This document shows, in pieces, positions 25,839-33,968 of a DNA stretch of 64,000 nucleotides; the first letter of the stretch is position 1, and each line of letters opens with the position of its first letter. The notes below the pieces were generated by a model. That model saw only the letters and a list, made by a program, of their open reading frames with translations, was not told the origin of the DNA and did no database searches. A program made the position numbers and the translations under genes. Source of the DNA: an uncultured Clostridia bacterium (lineage in GTDB: Bacteria; Bacillota; Clostridia; Christensenellales; Borkfalkiaceae); NCBI GenBank assembly GCA_934249265.1, contig CAKQKQ010000004.1, positions 15,861 through 79,860 on the forward strand, in the 5' to 3' direction.

Positions 25839-28100
25839 ATGACTCGATTTAAGAAAATTTTTATGGTAGTTTTATCCATAATTTGCTTGTCGTTTACGTT
25901 TGCCGCTTGTAAAGACACAAACAAAGGCAATTCAAACAGCGACGACTCGGCGACCCCCGCTCCGGTTGCCTTACACTTGAAAAATTACAAGACAAACTTC
26001 ACCGAAGGCGACGAGTTTTCCGTGGGCGACCTTGTAGTCGAAGTCGAATACGACGACGCATCGAAGGTTGAACTTTCCGCAACGGAATACGAAGTCGATT
26101 ACTCCGCTTACAATAAAGACGTAGCGGGCACTTACAATATCGAGGTAAAAGCATTGGGACTTACAAAAACTTATTCGGTAAACGTAGCCGCAAAAATCGT
26201 TTGCACAAAAATCGAATTTGTTTCGGGCACGACAGAATTTACTTTAAACGACGAATTTACTTATAAAGATATTGTCGTAAAAGCGACTTATTCGGACGAA
26301 AAAACGAAAATAGTGCCGCTTGACGATTTGCAAGTAGACAGCACCGATTTCAACTCTACTCAAGAAGGTACTTACGTAATAACGATTTCCGCATACGGCG
26401 TACAAACCACTTATGAAGTAACTGTAAGCAAAATCGACGGTTTAAACGTTTTGATGATAGGCAACAGTTTCTCCGAAGACACAGTAAGATGGGTATACGA
26501 CATCGCGAAAGATTTAGGTATTGAAAAAGTAAACGTTTGCAATATGTATATCGGCGGTTGTTCGATAGATACACACTACGCAAATGCCGTAAATAACAGA
26601 GCAAATTACGATTTCCAAGTTTATAACACCACAAGTGGACAGTGGGAACACAACTACAACAAAACTCTTGAATACGGAATTAAATACGCAAAATGGGACT
26701 ATATCACCCTTCAACAATCCAGCGGCGTTTCGGGTATGTACACAAGTTATGCAAATTTGCAAAATCTTATGGATTACGTAAAGCAAAACGCCACTAAACC
26801 TAACGTAAAACTCGTTTGGCACATGACTTGGGCTTACAGCGCAAATTCGACTCACGGAGAGTTTGTAAATTACGAAAAAGACCAACTCAAAATGTACAAC
26901 TCTATTGCAAGTTGCGTAAAATCGGAAGTATTGACCAAAGATTTTTACAAAGTTATTCCCAACGGAACTGCTATACAAAACATTCGTACATCGTTTATCG
27001 GCGACAATTTAACAAGAGACGGTTATCACCTCACTTACGATTTGGGCAGATTTGTCGCGGGACTCAACCTTGTGTACACCCTCACGGGCGCGGACATTAC
27101 CCAACTTAATTACACCCCCTCGGGCGTGCCTTCCGCTTATAAACAAGTAGTTATAGAAAGCATACTCAATGCGGCTGAAAAACCGTATGAATACACTACT
27201 TCGCAATACTTGACCGAACCCGAATTTATCACGGACGAAGAAATTGCAACTAAAAATTTAGTCAAAATGAATTATCTTCCCGTAGGAAACGCATATTACA
27301 ACGCGACGGATACAAATTATAACAAACTTATTACAAACGCGGGAAATTGTCCGCAATTCGTGACCACAGCAAAATGGTTTACCAAAGAAGAATTGCCGAT
27401 AGGTTCTATAATAATTTTGAAACGCGGCTGGCAATATAGACCCGAAGCGTGGACCGACGACGTAAAACAAACGAGCCGCCCCGACATAACCACTTCTCCG
27501 CGTGTAGACATCGACGAAGCATGGTGGGGAAATTATAAATACCGCGCGTTCAATATCGCAAAAGTGGGGACTCCCGCATTGAACGGAGCGTTTAGTCAAG
27601 CGTTGGACGCATTTACGATTTACGTTCCGCAAGGAACTCCGCTTGCAACAGCACCCGATTACAGTTCTGGCGACGAAGCACTTTTGACGGCAAACGGCAA
27701 AAACATAAGCGAAATGAAACAACTTGACCTTTTGCCGATAATCGGTTTCTACAACAGCACCATAACTACTACTCCCATTCTTCAAACGCCGCACAATTTA
27801 AACAACAAATTTGTTTCGTCGGACGTTTTGACAAGAGCGATGCTCCCCGTTGGCTCGGTAATCATAATCGACCAAGGTTATCAATGCCGCCCCGACGCAT
27901 GGGTATTAGGCAGCAAAACTACGAGCCGCCCCGCTATCGTTTCGGCACAAACCGAAACCAAAGTAATAAACGTAACGTCGGAATGGTGGGGAAGTTACAA
28001 CGCTTTAACCCTTATCGCGGCTACAATAGGTACGCCCGAAATACACCAAACGTCTTATGAAGTATTTAAACACGTAAGAGTTTACGTACCCAACAACTAA
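25839..28100 (+). CDS. Lipoprotein with Ig-like repeats and DUF4886 (SGNH-like) domain
   Basis: This 753-residue protein has a lipoprotein signal (IICLSFTFAAC). Two bacterial Ig-like modules span about 45-198. A DUF4886/SGNH-like domain follows from residue 203 (NVLMIGNSFSEDTVRWVYDI), with YITLQQSSGV and DGYHLTYDLGRFVAG keeping the catalytic Ser, Asp and His pattern. The C-terminal 270 residues contain two copies of a module with a WxYRPEAW/QCRPDAW core followed by SRP and a WWG motif; I do not recognise it. The start at 25839 is fixed by AGGAGG 6 nt upstream; an ATG at 25824 lies ahead of that site. Its intact active site contrasts with the degenerate SGNH lipoprotein at 16795-18960. It is monocistronic. 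Confidence 0.8.
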   Translation: MTRFKKIFMVVLSIICLSFTFAACKDTNKGNSNSDDSATPAPVALHLKNYKTNFTEGDEFSVGDLVVEVEYDDASKVELSATEYEVDYSAYNKDVAGTYNIEVKALGLTKTYSVNVAAKIVCTKIEFVSGTTEFTLNDEFTYKDIVVKATYSDEKTKIVPLDDLQVDSTDFNSTQEGTYVITISAYGVQTTYEVTVSKIDGLNVLMIGNSFSEDTVRWVYDIAKDLGIEKVNVCNMYIGGCSIDTHYANAVNNRANYDFQVYNTTSGQWEHNYNKTLEYGIKYAKWDYITLQQSSGVSGMYTSYANLQNLMDYVKQNATKPNVKLVWHMTWAYSANSTHGEFVNYEKDQLKMYNSIASCVKSEVLTKDFYKVIPNGTAIQNIRTSFIGDNLTRDGYHLTYDLGRFVAGLNLVYTLTGADITQLNYTPSGVPSAYKQVVIESILNAAEKPYEYTTSQYLTEPEFITDEEIATKNLVKMNYLPVGNAYYNATDTNYNKLITNAGNCPQFVTTAKWFTKEELPIGSIIILKRGWQYRPEAWTDDVKQTSRPDITTSPRVDIDEAWWGNYKYRAFNIAKVGTPALNGAFSQALDAFTIYVPQGTPLATAPDYSSGDEALLTANGKNISEMKQLDLLPIIGFYNSTITTTPILQTPHNLNNKFVSSDVLTRAMLPVGSVIIIDQGYQCRPDAWVLGSKTTSRPAIVSAQTETKVINVTSEWWGSYNALTLIAATIGTPEIHQTSYEVFKHVRVYVPNN

Positions 28101-28114
28101 AAATTTGATTTAGC

Positions 28115-28160
28115 AAAATACCCTCGCATTGCCTTATCGGCAAAACGAGGGTATTTTTTT
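28115..28160 (+). terminator. Terminator of DUF4886 lipoprotein gene
   Basis: AAAATACCCTCG pairs with CGAGGGTATTTT, followed by T7, 15 bp after the stop codon. Confidence 0.9.
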
Positions 28161-28291
28161 GGGGTTATTATGAAAAGGGTGTTTTAAGTAATTTATTTAG
28201 CGGCTTTTTACCGCAAAGTACAAGCGGCTGAAATTGTCTGTTTCGTTGTTTTCAGTTTAGCCGTTTTATGCTGTTTCGCTCGCTGAAAAGT

Positions 28292-29041
28292 TTAAATATT
28301 TCTCGGTTTGAAGCATACGTACATTCTAAACACGTCTTTTTCGCCGCGTTTTTCAACTATGGAATAATTGTATTCGTCAATCTTTTTAATGTACACGTCA
28401 ATGGTATCGCCCTCGAAACATTGCTCTAAAAATTCGTTCTCCACATAATCGATTTGCTTTTCGTCGAATACTTTAAGCGGAAAAACGTCAAGGGCAAATT
28501 TTGCAAAAACTACGTTGTTTATATGTCTGTTTGCGTCGAGGTCGCTGAACATAGTCTTTTTTGAATAAACGTAATTATACTCGGCTATACTCTCTTTAAC
28601 TTCCTCTTTATCGACGGCTTTGTCCGTTCTGTAATCGGTAATCAGCGACGGCAAAGTCGAAGTTTTCATCAATTTGTTGTTTTTTACGTCGAGTATACAC
28701 CAATCGGAATAAAATTTTACGCAATCGCCTCCGTCACCGTCTTTAAAAACTCCGCTTCGACCAAACCTTACAAACCCGGGCTTATGCGGCCAAGTGGAAA
28801 CTTGCAAAACGTCGGCGACTTTCGGGCGTTTGTCTATTTTCATTATTATTTTCGTCACGACCCATTTTACGCCGTATTTTTGCCCGACCGTTTCCATTCC
28901 TATCTGCATTTGAGCGGTGTGAGTACCGACAATATCCTCGTACAAGTTCAGCATTTTCGGCACTGACATTTCGTAAAGAGCGTCACAATCGGAATACTTT
29001 ACGACATACGTATCGCGTAAAGTGTTCGATAAAGTATCCAT
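28292..29041 (-). CDS. Acyl-ACP thioesterase (FatA/PF01643 family)
   Basis: This 249-residue double hot-dog protein matches bacterial acyl-ACP thioesterases, which release free fatty acid from acyl-ACP. The N-terminal half has VKYSDCDALYEMSVPKMLNL and the C-terminal half FSDLDANRHINNVVFAKFAL, which carries the catalytic Asp, Asn and His of the family. The gene begins 3 bp after the degV stop, and its AGGAGG lies within degV, so the two are translated together. DegV proteins bind fatty acids, which makes a shared fatty-acid release and carrying role sensible. Confidence 0.88.
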   Translation of the reverse strand: MDTLSNTLRDTYVVKYSDCDALYEMSVPKMLNLYEDIVGTHTAQMQIGMETVGQKYGVKWVVTKIIMKIDKRPKVADVLQVSTWPHKPGFVRFGRSGVFKDGDGGDCVKFYSDWCILDVKNNKLMKTSTLPSLITDYRTDKAVDKEEVKESIAEYNYVYSKKTMFSDLDANRHINNVVFAKFALDVFPLKVFDEKQIDYVENEFLEQCFEGDTIDVYIKKIDEYNYSIVEKRGEKDVFRMYVCFKPRNI

Positions 29042-29044
29042 ATG

Positions 29045-29902
29045 CTACCTCCTGTCGGCTAAATAGTAAAGCGACAAAGTCCCCGGTCCGGAGTGGCAAC
29101 CGATTATAGGACCAAGGTCGGTAATTACGGGCTTTATACCCGTTTCGTTTTCGATTTCGGTCGCGAGAAGTTGAGCGTCGGTCAAACAGTCCGCATGTGA
29201 AATATAACACACGGTGCAAGATTTGCTATGCGTTTTTACAAAATCTTCGCACAAAGTTTTTATCGACTTCTTTCTCGAAATAACCTTTTTTACCGCGTCG
29301 AGATGACCTTCGTTGTCCATTCTCATTACGGGTTTAATGTTTAAAATGCTGCCGACTATCGCGGTGGTTTGCTTTACTCTGCCGCCCGCAACGAGATATT
29401 TTAAATTATCAACGGTAAAACAGTGATTGAGTTGCCATTTCAATTTTTCGGCATAATCGATTATTTCGTCTATATTTTCGCACTTGTCGGCGTATTTTTT
29501 CACAAGTATGGCGTACATGCCGTGTCCCGAACATGCGCAAAGCGAATCTATTACGTAAATTCTCTTTTGTCCGTCCTTATTTATTGTATTTGCCGCCGCC
29601 AAGGCGTTTTTATAAGTATCGCTTAAACCGCTTGAAAACGCAAGGTGAAGTATAATATTTTCGCCGTTTAATTTGCTATTAAAAAATTCTTCATAAATGG
29701 GTTGGTTTATTTGCGAAGTCGAGGTTTTCGCTCCGCTACGCATTTTGGGATAAAGTCCGCTGCTGACAACGGTGTCGGTTTGGGTTGAATATTCTTTTCC
29801 GTCTATTAAATAAGTCATCGGCAAAACTTCAAATTTGTTTTCTTTAATGGTAGATGCGGGTAAGTCACAAGTTGCTTCAAGGGAAATGATTAAATTTTTC
29901 AT
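29045..29902 (-). CDS. DegV-family fatty-acid-binding protein
   Basis: This 285-residue protein begins MKNLIISLEATCDLPASTIK, the DegV start, where the classic SxxDLP reads ATCDLP. TSQINQPIYEEFF and HLAFSSGLSDTYKNA supply the fatty-acid carboxylate-binding residues, and LDAVKKVISRKKSIKTL the C-terminal domain. DegV/FakB proteins hold fatty acids for the kinase FakA; no fakA is visible here. The partner gene 3 bp downstream encodes an acyl-ACP thioesterase. An extended -10 (TGCTATACT) lies about 25 nt upstream. Confidence 0.9.
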   Translation of the reverse strand: MKNLIISLEATCDLPASTIKENKFEVLPMTYLIDGKEYSTQTDTVVSSGLYPKMRSGAKTSTSQINQPIYEEFFNSKLNGENIILHLAFSSGLSDTYKNALAAANTINKDGQKRIYVIDSLCACSGHGMYAILVKKYADKCENIDEIIDYAEKLKWQLNHCFTVDNLKYLVAGGRVKQTTAIVGSILNIKPVMRMDNEGHLDAVKKVISRKKSIKTLCEDFVKTHSKSCTVCYISHADCLTDAQLLATEIENETGIKPVITDLGPIIGCHSGPGTLSLYYLADRR

Positions 29903-29928
29903 GAATGCCTCCGTTCGTTTTTTATTTT

Positions 29929-29934
29929 AGTATA
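29929..29934 (-). promoter_or_regulatory. Extended -10 of degV-thioesterase operon
   Basis: On the minus strand TGCTATACT forms an extended -10 element; no good -35 is present. Confidence 0.5.
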
Positions 29935-29995
29935 GCATGTTCGGCGGCAAATGTTGCTCTACACTTGATTTTTAAACTATACTCTTGAAAATGGC

Positions 29996-30037
29996 AATTC
30001 TACCGCGTAAAAATCCACTCTACTGTGAGTAGAATTG
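29996..30037. promoter_or_regulatory. Inverted repeat, likely operator of XRE regulator
   Basis: CAATTCTAC (29996-30004) and GTAGAATTG (30029-30037) are perfect 9-bp inverted arms 24 bp apart, ending 10 bp before the -35 of the XRE gene. The region also serves the divergent degV promoter. Confidence 0.5.
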
Positions 30038-30047
30038 GTATTTTTTG

Positions 30048-30076
30048 TTGACAAAACCGCTAAAATATTATACTAT
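30048..30076 (+). promoter_or_regulatory. Promoter of XRE regulator gene
   Basis: TTGACA (30048-30053) and TACTAT (30071-30076) are 17 bp apart. The predicted transcript start falls on or next to the ATG at 30083. Confidence 0.8.
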
Positions 30077-30082
30077 ATGCTT

Positions 30083-30682
30083 ATGGAGAACTTAAATAAG
30101 ACGTTATCTGAAAATTTAATAAGGTACAGAGTGCAAGCGGGATATACCCAACTCGAACTCGGCGAAATGATCGGATATTCGGATAAATCGGTATCCAAAT
30201 GGGAAAGAGGCGAAGGCATACCCGACGTATCAGTCCTTTGCAAACTCGCCGAAATTTACGGCGTAACGGTAAACGACTTCGTATACTCTACCGACGCGCA
30301 AGTAATCAAGAAAAAGAAGGATAAAATTTCCCATCATCTTATAGTAATGCTGTCTACGGGGCTCGTTTGGCTGGTGGCAAGTTTGTTTTTCGTGCTGTTT
30401 TTCATTATCGACGCAACTTCTTCGCACGCTTGGCTATCGTTTATTTACGCAATTTTCGTTTCGGGCATCGTCCTTACGGTTTTCAGCGTAAAATGGGGCA
30501 ATTCTTACACGACTGCGGCAACCACTTCGGTAATTTTGTGGGGCGCGGTACTGTCGCTTTGCCTATCAATTCCCTTCTCTATCGTATGGATAATTTGCCT
30601 TTGCGCGGGAATTTTTCAACTTTTGATAGTGTTTTTCTTTATTTTAAGAAGACATATCCATATAAACAAAAACAAAAAATAA
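30083..30682 (+). CDS. Membrane-anchored XRE-family helix-turn-helix regulator
   Basis: This 199-residue protein has an N-terminal XRE helix-turn-helix (LIRYRVQAGYTQLELGEMIG, then SDKSVSKWERGEGIPDVSVL) and about four hydrophobic helices from residue 88 on. Membrane-tethered XRE proteins of this kind are widespread in Clostridia; their ligands are mostly unknown. The ATG at 30083 is chosen because the -10 lies at 30071-30076, leaving no room for a leader; an ATG at 30077 directly touches the -10. The mRNA therefore appears leaderless, since no ribosome site is available. Confidence 0.8.
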   Translation: MENLNKTLSENLIRYRVQAGYTQLELGEMIGYSDKSVSKWERGEGIPDVSVLCKLAEIYGVTVNDFVYSTDAQVIKKKKDKISHHLIVMLSTGLVWLVASLFFVLFFIIDATSSHAWLSFIYAIFVSGIVLTVFSVKWGNSYTTAATTSVILWGAVLSLCLSIPFSIVWIICLCAGIFQLLIVFFFILRRHIHINKNKK

Positions 30683-30692
30683 AAAATGGTTG

Positions 30693-30723
30693 CGGCACGT
30701 CGTTTTAAGCGGCGTGCCGTTTT
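30693..30723 (+). terminator. Terminator of XRE gene
   Basis: CGGCACG pairs with CGTGCCG and TTTT follows, 10 bp after the stop. Confidence 0.75.
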
Positions 30724-31012
30724 ATAAATAAAATAGAATATTTTTATATAACAAACCGCTCTTTATACAACAAACCAATTGTTTTTTTTATAAAACAAAT
30801 CAATTATTATTTTCTAAACCAACCAAATAAAGCGAAATATACTTGCATTATTGCGCGCAAAACGGCGTAAATTAAGCATCGTTTTGTGCGTTTTACTTTA
30901 TACGTATTGCGTAAACGTGACAATTTAAGCATAAAACACAGTAAAATGACTTTCAATTTTAAAAGTGTTTTTGCGCAGACGTAAAAATTTTTATTTTAAT
31001 TATCTAATGATA
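30724..31012. other. AT-rich intergenic region with dispersed palindrome copy
   Basis: No gene is seen. At 30897-30915 TTTATACGTATTGCGTAAA is a partial copy of the dispersed palindrome family. Confidence 0.5.
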
Positions 31013-31041
31013 TTGACATACAGCCCCAAAATAAATATAAT
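31013..31041 (+). promoter_or_regulatory. Promoter of AraC-family gene
   Basis: TTGACA and TATAAT are perfect consensus hexamers separated by 17 bp, predicting strong transcription with a leader of about 70 nt. Confidence 0.88.
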
Positions 31042-31119
31042 TAAACATATATAAGCATTTTGCGGAAAATATACCGCAAAAAGTGAGTATTGTTTAATAT
31101 TTTTATTCAAGGATAAGCC

Positions 31120-32022
31120 ATGGGTGACAAAAAAACGAATAATCAAGACGATTTATTGCATTTTTTAGGCGAAAACGCTTGCGCACGCACTAATCAAGAA
31201 GAAGTAAAATGTTTTATCACGGACGAAAACCCGACTAATTTGCAGACTTTAATTGCGCCGTTTTGCATTAAGGCGATGGGCATAACCCACCCCGACGGCA
31301 ATTATTTTTACGAAAGGCGGCTTAAAAACGAGTATTTGCTTGCATACGTAATCGACGGCAAAGGCTACGTGGTAAAAGACAAGACAAAACAAGTAATCGA
31401 AAAAGGCGACGCATTTATTTTTCAGCCCGATTTTAAATATAAATGCTACTCTGACAAGCAATACCCTTTAAAAAAGGTTTGGATTTGTTTTTCAAGCGAA
31501 GTTTTTACAAGCGCATTAAAAGCGTACGGTTTATACGGCGTTACCGTTTTTAAAAATGCAAACGTAAAAGAATTTTTTGACAAACTTTTATCTCTCGGCG
31601 AAAAATACGCGTGCAGTGAAGATTTTTCGGCAAAAGCGGGCGAAATTTTGCTTGAAATGCTCTCTTTTCTTTACCTTTCGCGCATTGAAAAACTACAACT
31701 TCCGCACGCCGTCGAACATTTAAAAATGCGACTCGACAACGCAGTTTACGGTAAAATCACCATCGAAGAGGTCGCCGACGAACTTAATTTGTCAAAAGCG
31801 AAACTTATTAAAGACTTTAAAAAGCATTTTCAAGCCACACCGTACAATTATTTGTTGAGCGCGAAAATTCAAGCGGCAAAACGCCTTTTATCATTGACCG
31901 ATATGAGCGTGCGCGACATTTCAAACTCGTTGTGTTTTGCGGACGAACACTATTTTTCAAACGTTTTTAAAAAGAAAACAGACCTTACCCCATTGCAATA
32001 CCGCAAGCAGTTTTGCGACTGA
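31120..32022 (+). CDS. AraC-family transcriptional regulator with cupin sensor domain
   Basis: This 300-residue protein has an N-terminal AraC-type cupin (EYLLAYVIDGKGYVVKDKTK, IEKGDAFIFQPDFKYKCYSD). Two helix-turn-helices lie at the C-terminus (ITIEEVADELNLSKAKLIKD and SVRDISNSLCFADEHYFSNV, ending in TPLQYRKQF). Such proteins usually respond to sugars or glycans and activate nearby transport or glycosidase genes; none lies next to it, so its targets are elsewhere. AAGGAT precedes the ATG. It is monocistronic. Confidence 0.9.
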   Translation: MGDKKTNNQDDLLHFLGENACARTNQEEVKCFITDENPTNLQTLIAPFCIKAMGITHPDGNYFYERRLKNEYLLAYVIDGKGYVVKDKTKQVIEKGDAFIFQPDFKYKCYSDKQYPLKKVWICFSSEVFTSALKAYGLYGVTVFKNANVKEFFDKLLSLGEKYACSEDFSAKAGEILLEMLSFLYLSRIEKLQLPHAVEHLKMRLDNAVYGKITIEEVADELNLSKAKLIKDFKKHFQATPYNYLLSAKIQAAKRLLSLTDMSVRDISNSLCFADEHYFSNVFKKKTDLTPLQYRKQFCD

Positions 32023-32299
32023 AATCGGAGACCGAAATTGAAATTAAAATTGCGGCTGAAGTTTTTAAACTTCGACAAGAATTTTGCAACAAACTCTAAA
32101 CTGCAAACAAAGAACCTAAATTGAGACTAAAATTGAAATAATTGTTCCGTAATTTTTTGACTTTTGAAAAAATTTACTCTACTATGTCACGCAAAAATTA
32201 AATTATATAAACGACAAAATTGAAACGCATAAGCGACAAATTTAAAATATATAAAACGGCAAAATTACACCATATCATTAATATTAAAATATATAAAAC
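32023..32299. other. Intergenic region with short direct repeats
   Basis: TTAAAATATATAAAACGGC occurs twice exactly (near 32243 and 32284), and a looser third copy precedes them. The second copy runs into the terminator stem. No gene is seen. Confidence 0.5.
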
Positions 32300-32328
32300 G
32301 GCGCGCCTTACTACAAATAAGGCGCGCC
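32300..32328. terminator. Terminator after cysteine desulfurase gene
   Basis: GGCGCGCCTTA and TAAGGCGCGCC form a perfect 11-bp stem with a 7-nt loop. On the minus strand GTTTTATA follows, 20 bp after the desulfurase stop; it may also stop transcripts coming from the AraC gene. Confidence 0.8.
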
Positions 32329-32347
32329 TAAAAATTTTAATCAAATT

Positions 32348-33499
32348 TTACTTATTTTTACTTCTTATTTCGTTTACCTCGTCGATTAAAACTTTCAAAC
32401 AATAATCGACTTCTTCTATCGTGTTTTCCTTTCCGAAAGAAAATCTCACGCAACTTTTCGCTTGTTTTTCGTCAAGTCCCATACTCGTAAGCACGTGCGA
32501 CGGAACGAGACTGCCCGACGAGCAAGCCGAACCCGACGATGCGGCTATTCCCTTTAAATCGAGTGCGAAAAGCAACGTTTCGCCTTGCACCCCGTCGAAA
32601 AAGAAATTGGCATTTGACGGTAATCTGTTTTGCCTATCACCGATAAGTTTTACCCCGTCGATATTACTTTCAATGCCGTTTACAAACCTATCTCTTAACG
32701 TTTTTACGTAATACGTATCTTGTAAAAGCGTCAAATTAGTGAGTCTAAACGCTTCGGCAAACCCCACAATGGCGGGCACGTTTAAAGTGCCTCCCCTTTT
32801 GGTTCGTTCTTGATGACCGCCCGTGATTATGCTTGCAAGTTTAGTTCCGTTTTTGATATATAAAAAGCCTATTCCTTTAGGTCCGTTGATTTTATGCGAC
32901 GAAACGGATATTAAATCCACGCCCAAATCGTTGACGTCGAGTTTAAACGCTCCCGAGGCTTGCACGCAGTCGCTGAAAAAAGTAATGCCCTTTTCTTTGG
33001 CTATGGCGGAAATCTCCCTTATCGGTTGAACCGTTCCCACCTCGTTGTTGGCGTACATTATCCCTATAAAAACAGTGTCTTTTCGTATAGCGTTTTTAAC
33101 GTCTTCAACGCTTACTATTCCCCTTTCGTCCACGGGAATATAGGTCACGCTAAAACCGTATGTTTCAAGTTCTTTAGCCGTTTCGATTATGGACGCATGC
33201 TCGATGCACGACACGATTAAATGCTTACCCTTTTCGGCGTTTGCGTACGCGCTGCCCCTTAAAGCCCAATTGTTCGCCTCCGTTCCGCCCGAAGTGAAGT
33301 AAATTTCGTTGGGTTTTGCCCCGATAATCGAAGCAATGGTATCGCGAGCATTGTCAACGGCGGTCATTGCATCTCTGCCGAAACCGTGTTGAGAATTGGC
33401 GTTGCCGTAAACGCAATCGAAATACGGCAGCATTTTTTTTAATACTTTTTCGTCCACTTTCGTCGTTGCGGCGTGGTCTAAATAAATTTTCCTTTCCAT
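32348..33499 (-). CDS. nifS: Cysteine desulfurase (NifS/IscS type)
   Basis: This 383-residue PLP enzyme takes sulfur from cysteine for Fe-S clusters or tRNA thiolation. It has YLDHAATTKVDEKVL, the PLP-binding histidine in VSCIEHASI, ANNEVGTVQPI, the Schiff-base lysine in SSHKINGPKGIGF (about residue 204), and the catalytic cysteine in SSGSACSSGSLVPSHVL. The short loop around that cysteine is typical of group I enzymes. No scaffold (iscU/nifU) or thiolase gene (mnmA, thiI) is adjacent, so the sulfur acceptor cannot be told from context. Confidence 0.93.
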   Translation of the reverse strand: MERKIYLDHAATTKVDEKVLKKMLPYFDCVYGNANSQHGFGRDAMTAVDNARDTIASIIGAKPNEIYFTSGGTEANNWALRGSAYANAEKGKHLIVSCIEHASIIETAKELETYGFSVTYIPVDERGIVSVEDVKNAIRKDTVFIGIMYANNEVGTVQPIREISAIAKEKGITFFSDCVQASGAFKLDVNDLGVDLISVSSHKINGPKGIGFLYIKNGTKLASIITGGHQERTKRGGTLNVPAIVGFAEAFRLTNLTLLQDTYYVKTLRDRFVNGIESNIDGVKLIGDRQNRLPSNANFFFDGVQGETLLFALDLKGIAASSGSACSSGSLVPSHVLTSMGLDEKQAKSCVRFSFGKENTIEEVDYCLKVLIDEVNEIRSKNK

Positions 33500-33898
33500 A
33501 TTTTCCTTTTGCGTCGAATTTTTGTTTGCGCCGCGTATGATAGCGTTGCATATAACGTTTTGCGCCGCGCCTATTGCGTAACGTCTTGCGCTAAATTTGT
33601 ATTAAACCGCAATGGCTTTGCTTTACGGAGTGTTGCGATTTGCATTTAGCAAACTTGAAATTTACTACGCAATGCTTTATGCTTTGTGGTAAATTTTGCT
33701 TTGCGGTATGCTTTTTGATTTGTACTGCATATATAGTACCACTTTTAGCAAAGTTTTGCAATGGATTTATTAAATTATTTGGTTTAACTGTCGTTCGGCA
33801 ACCATAAACATGTATAATCGAGCGAATTAATTGCTCCATATTTTAAAACGCTCCGCTTTTTATATTACACCACGAATAAAAAAAGACGAAATAGATTA
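33500..33898. other. Intergenic region with TTTGC-rich inverted segments
   Basis: AAATTTACTAC near 33658 and GTGGTAAATTT near 33687 form an imperfect hairpin, and TTTGCTTT/GCAAA words recur many times. An 82-codon frame here has no support. Confidence 0.45.
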
Positions 33899-33931
33899 AA
33901 TATGCCCCTGTCAATCGAACAGAGGCATATT
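33899..33931 (-). terminator. Terminator after GGX-repeat protein gene
   Basis: On the minus strand AATATGCC pairs with GGCATATT, with CTGT/ACAG extending the stem. It lies 38 bp after the stop; the T-rich stretch appears only about 20 bp later. Confidence 0.65.
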
Positions 33932-33968
33932 ATTACTTTATGTTAATTTTATATAATTATAATTACTT

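Noticed and set aside
33591..33839. 82-codon minus-strand frame upstream of the cysteine desulfurase
   Set aside because: It crosses repeat-rich intergenic DNA and shows no domain or ribosome site.
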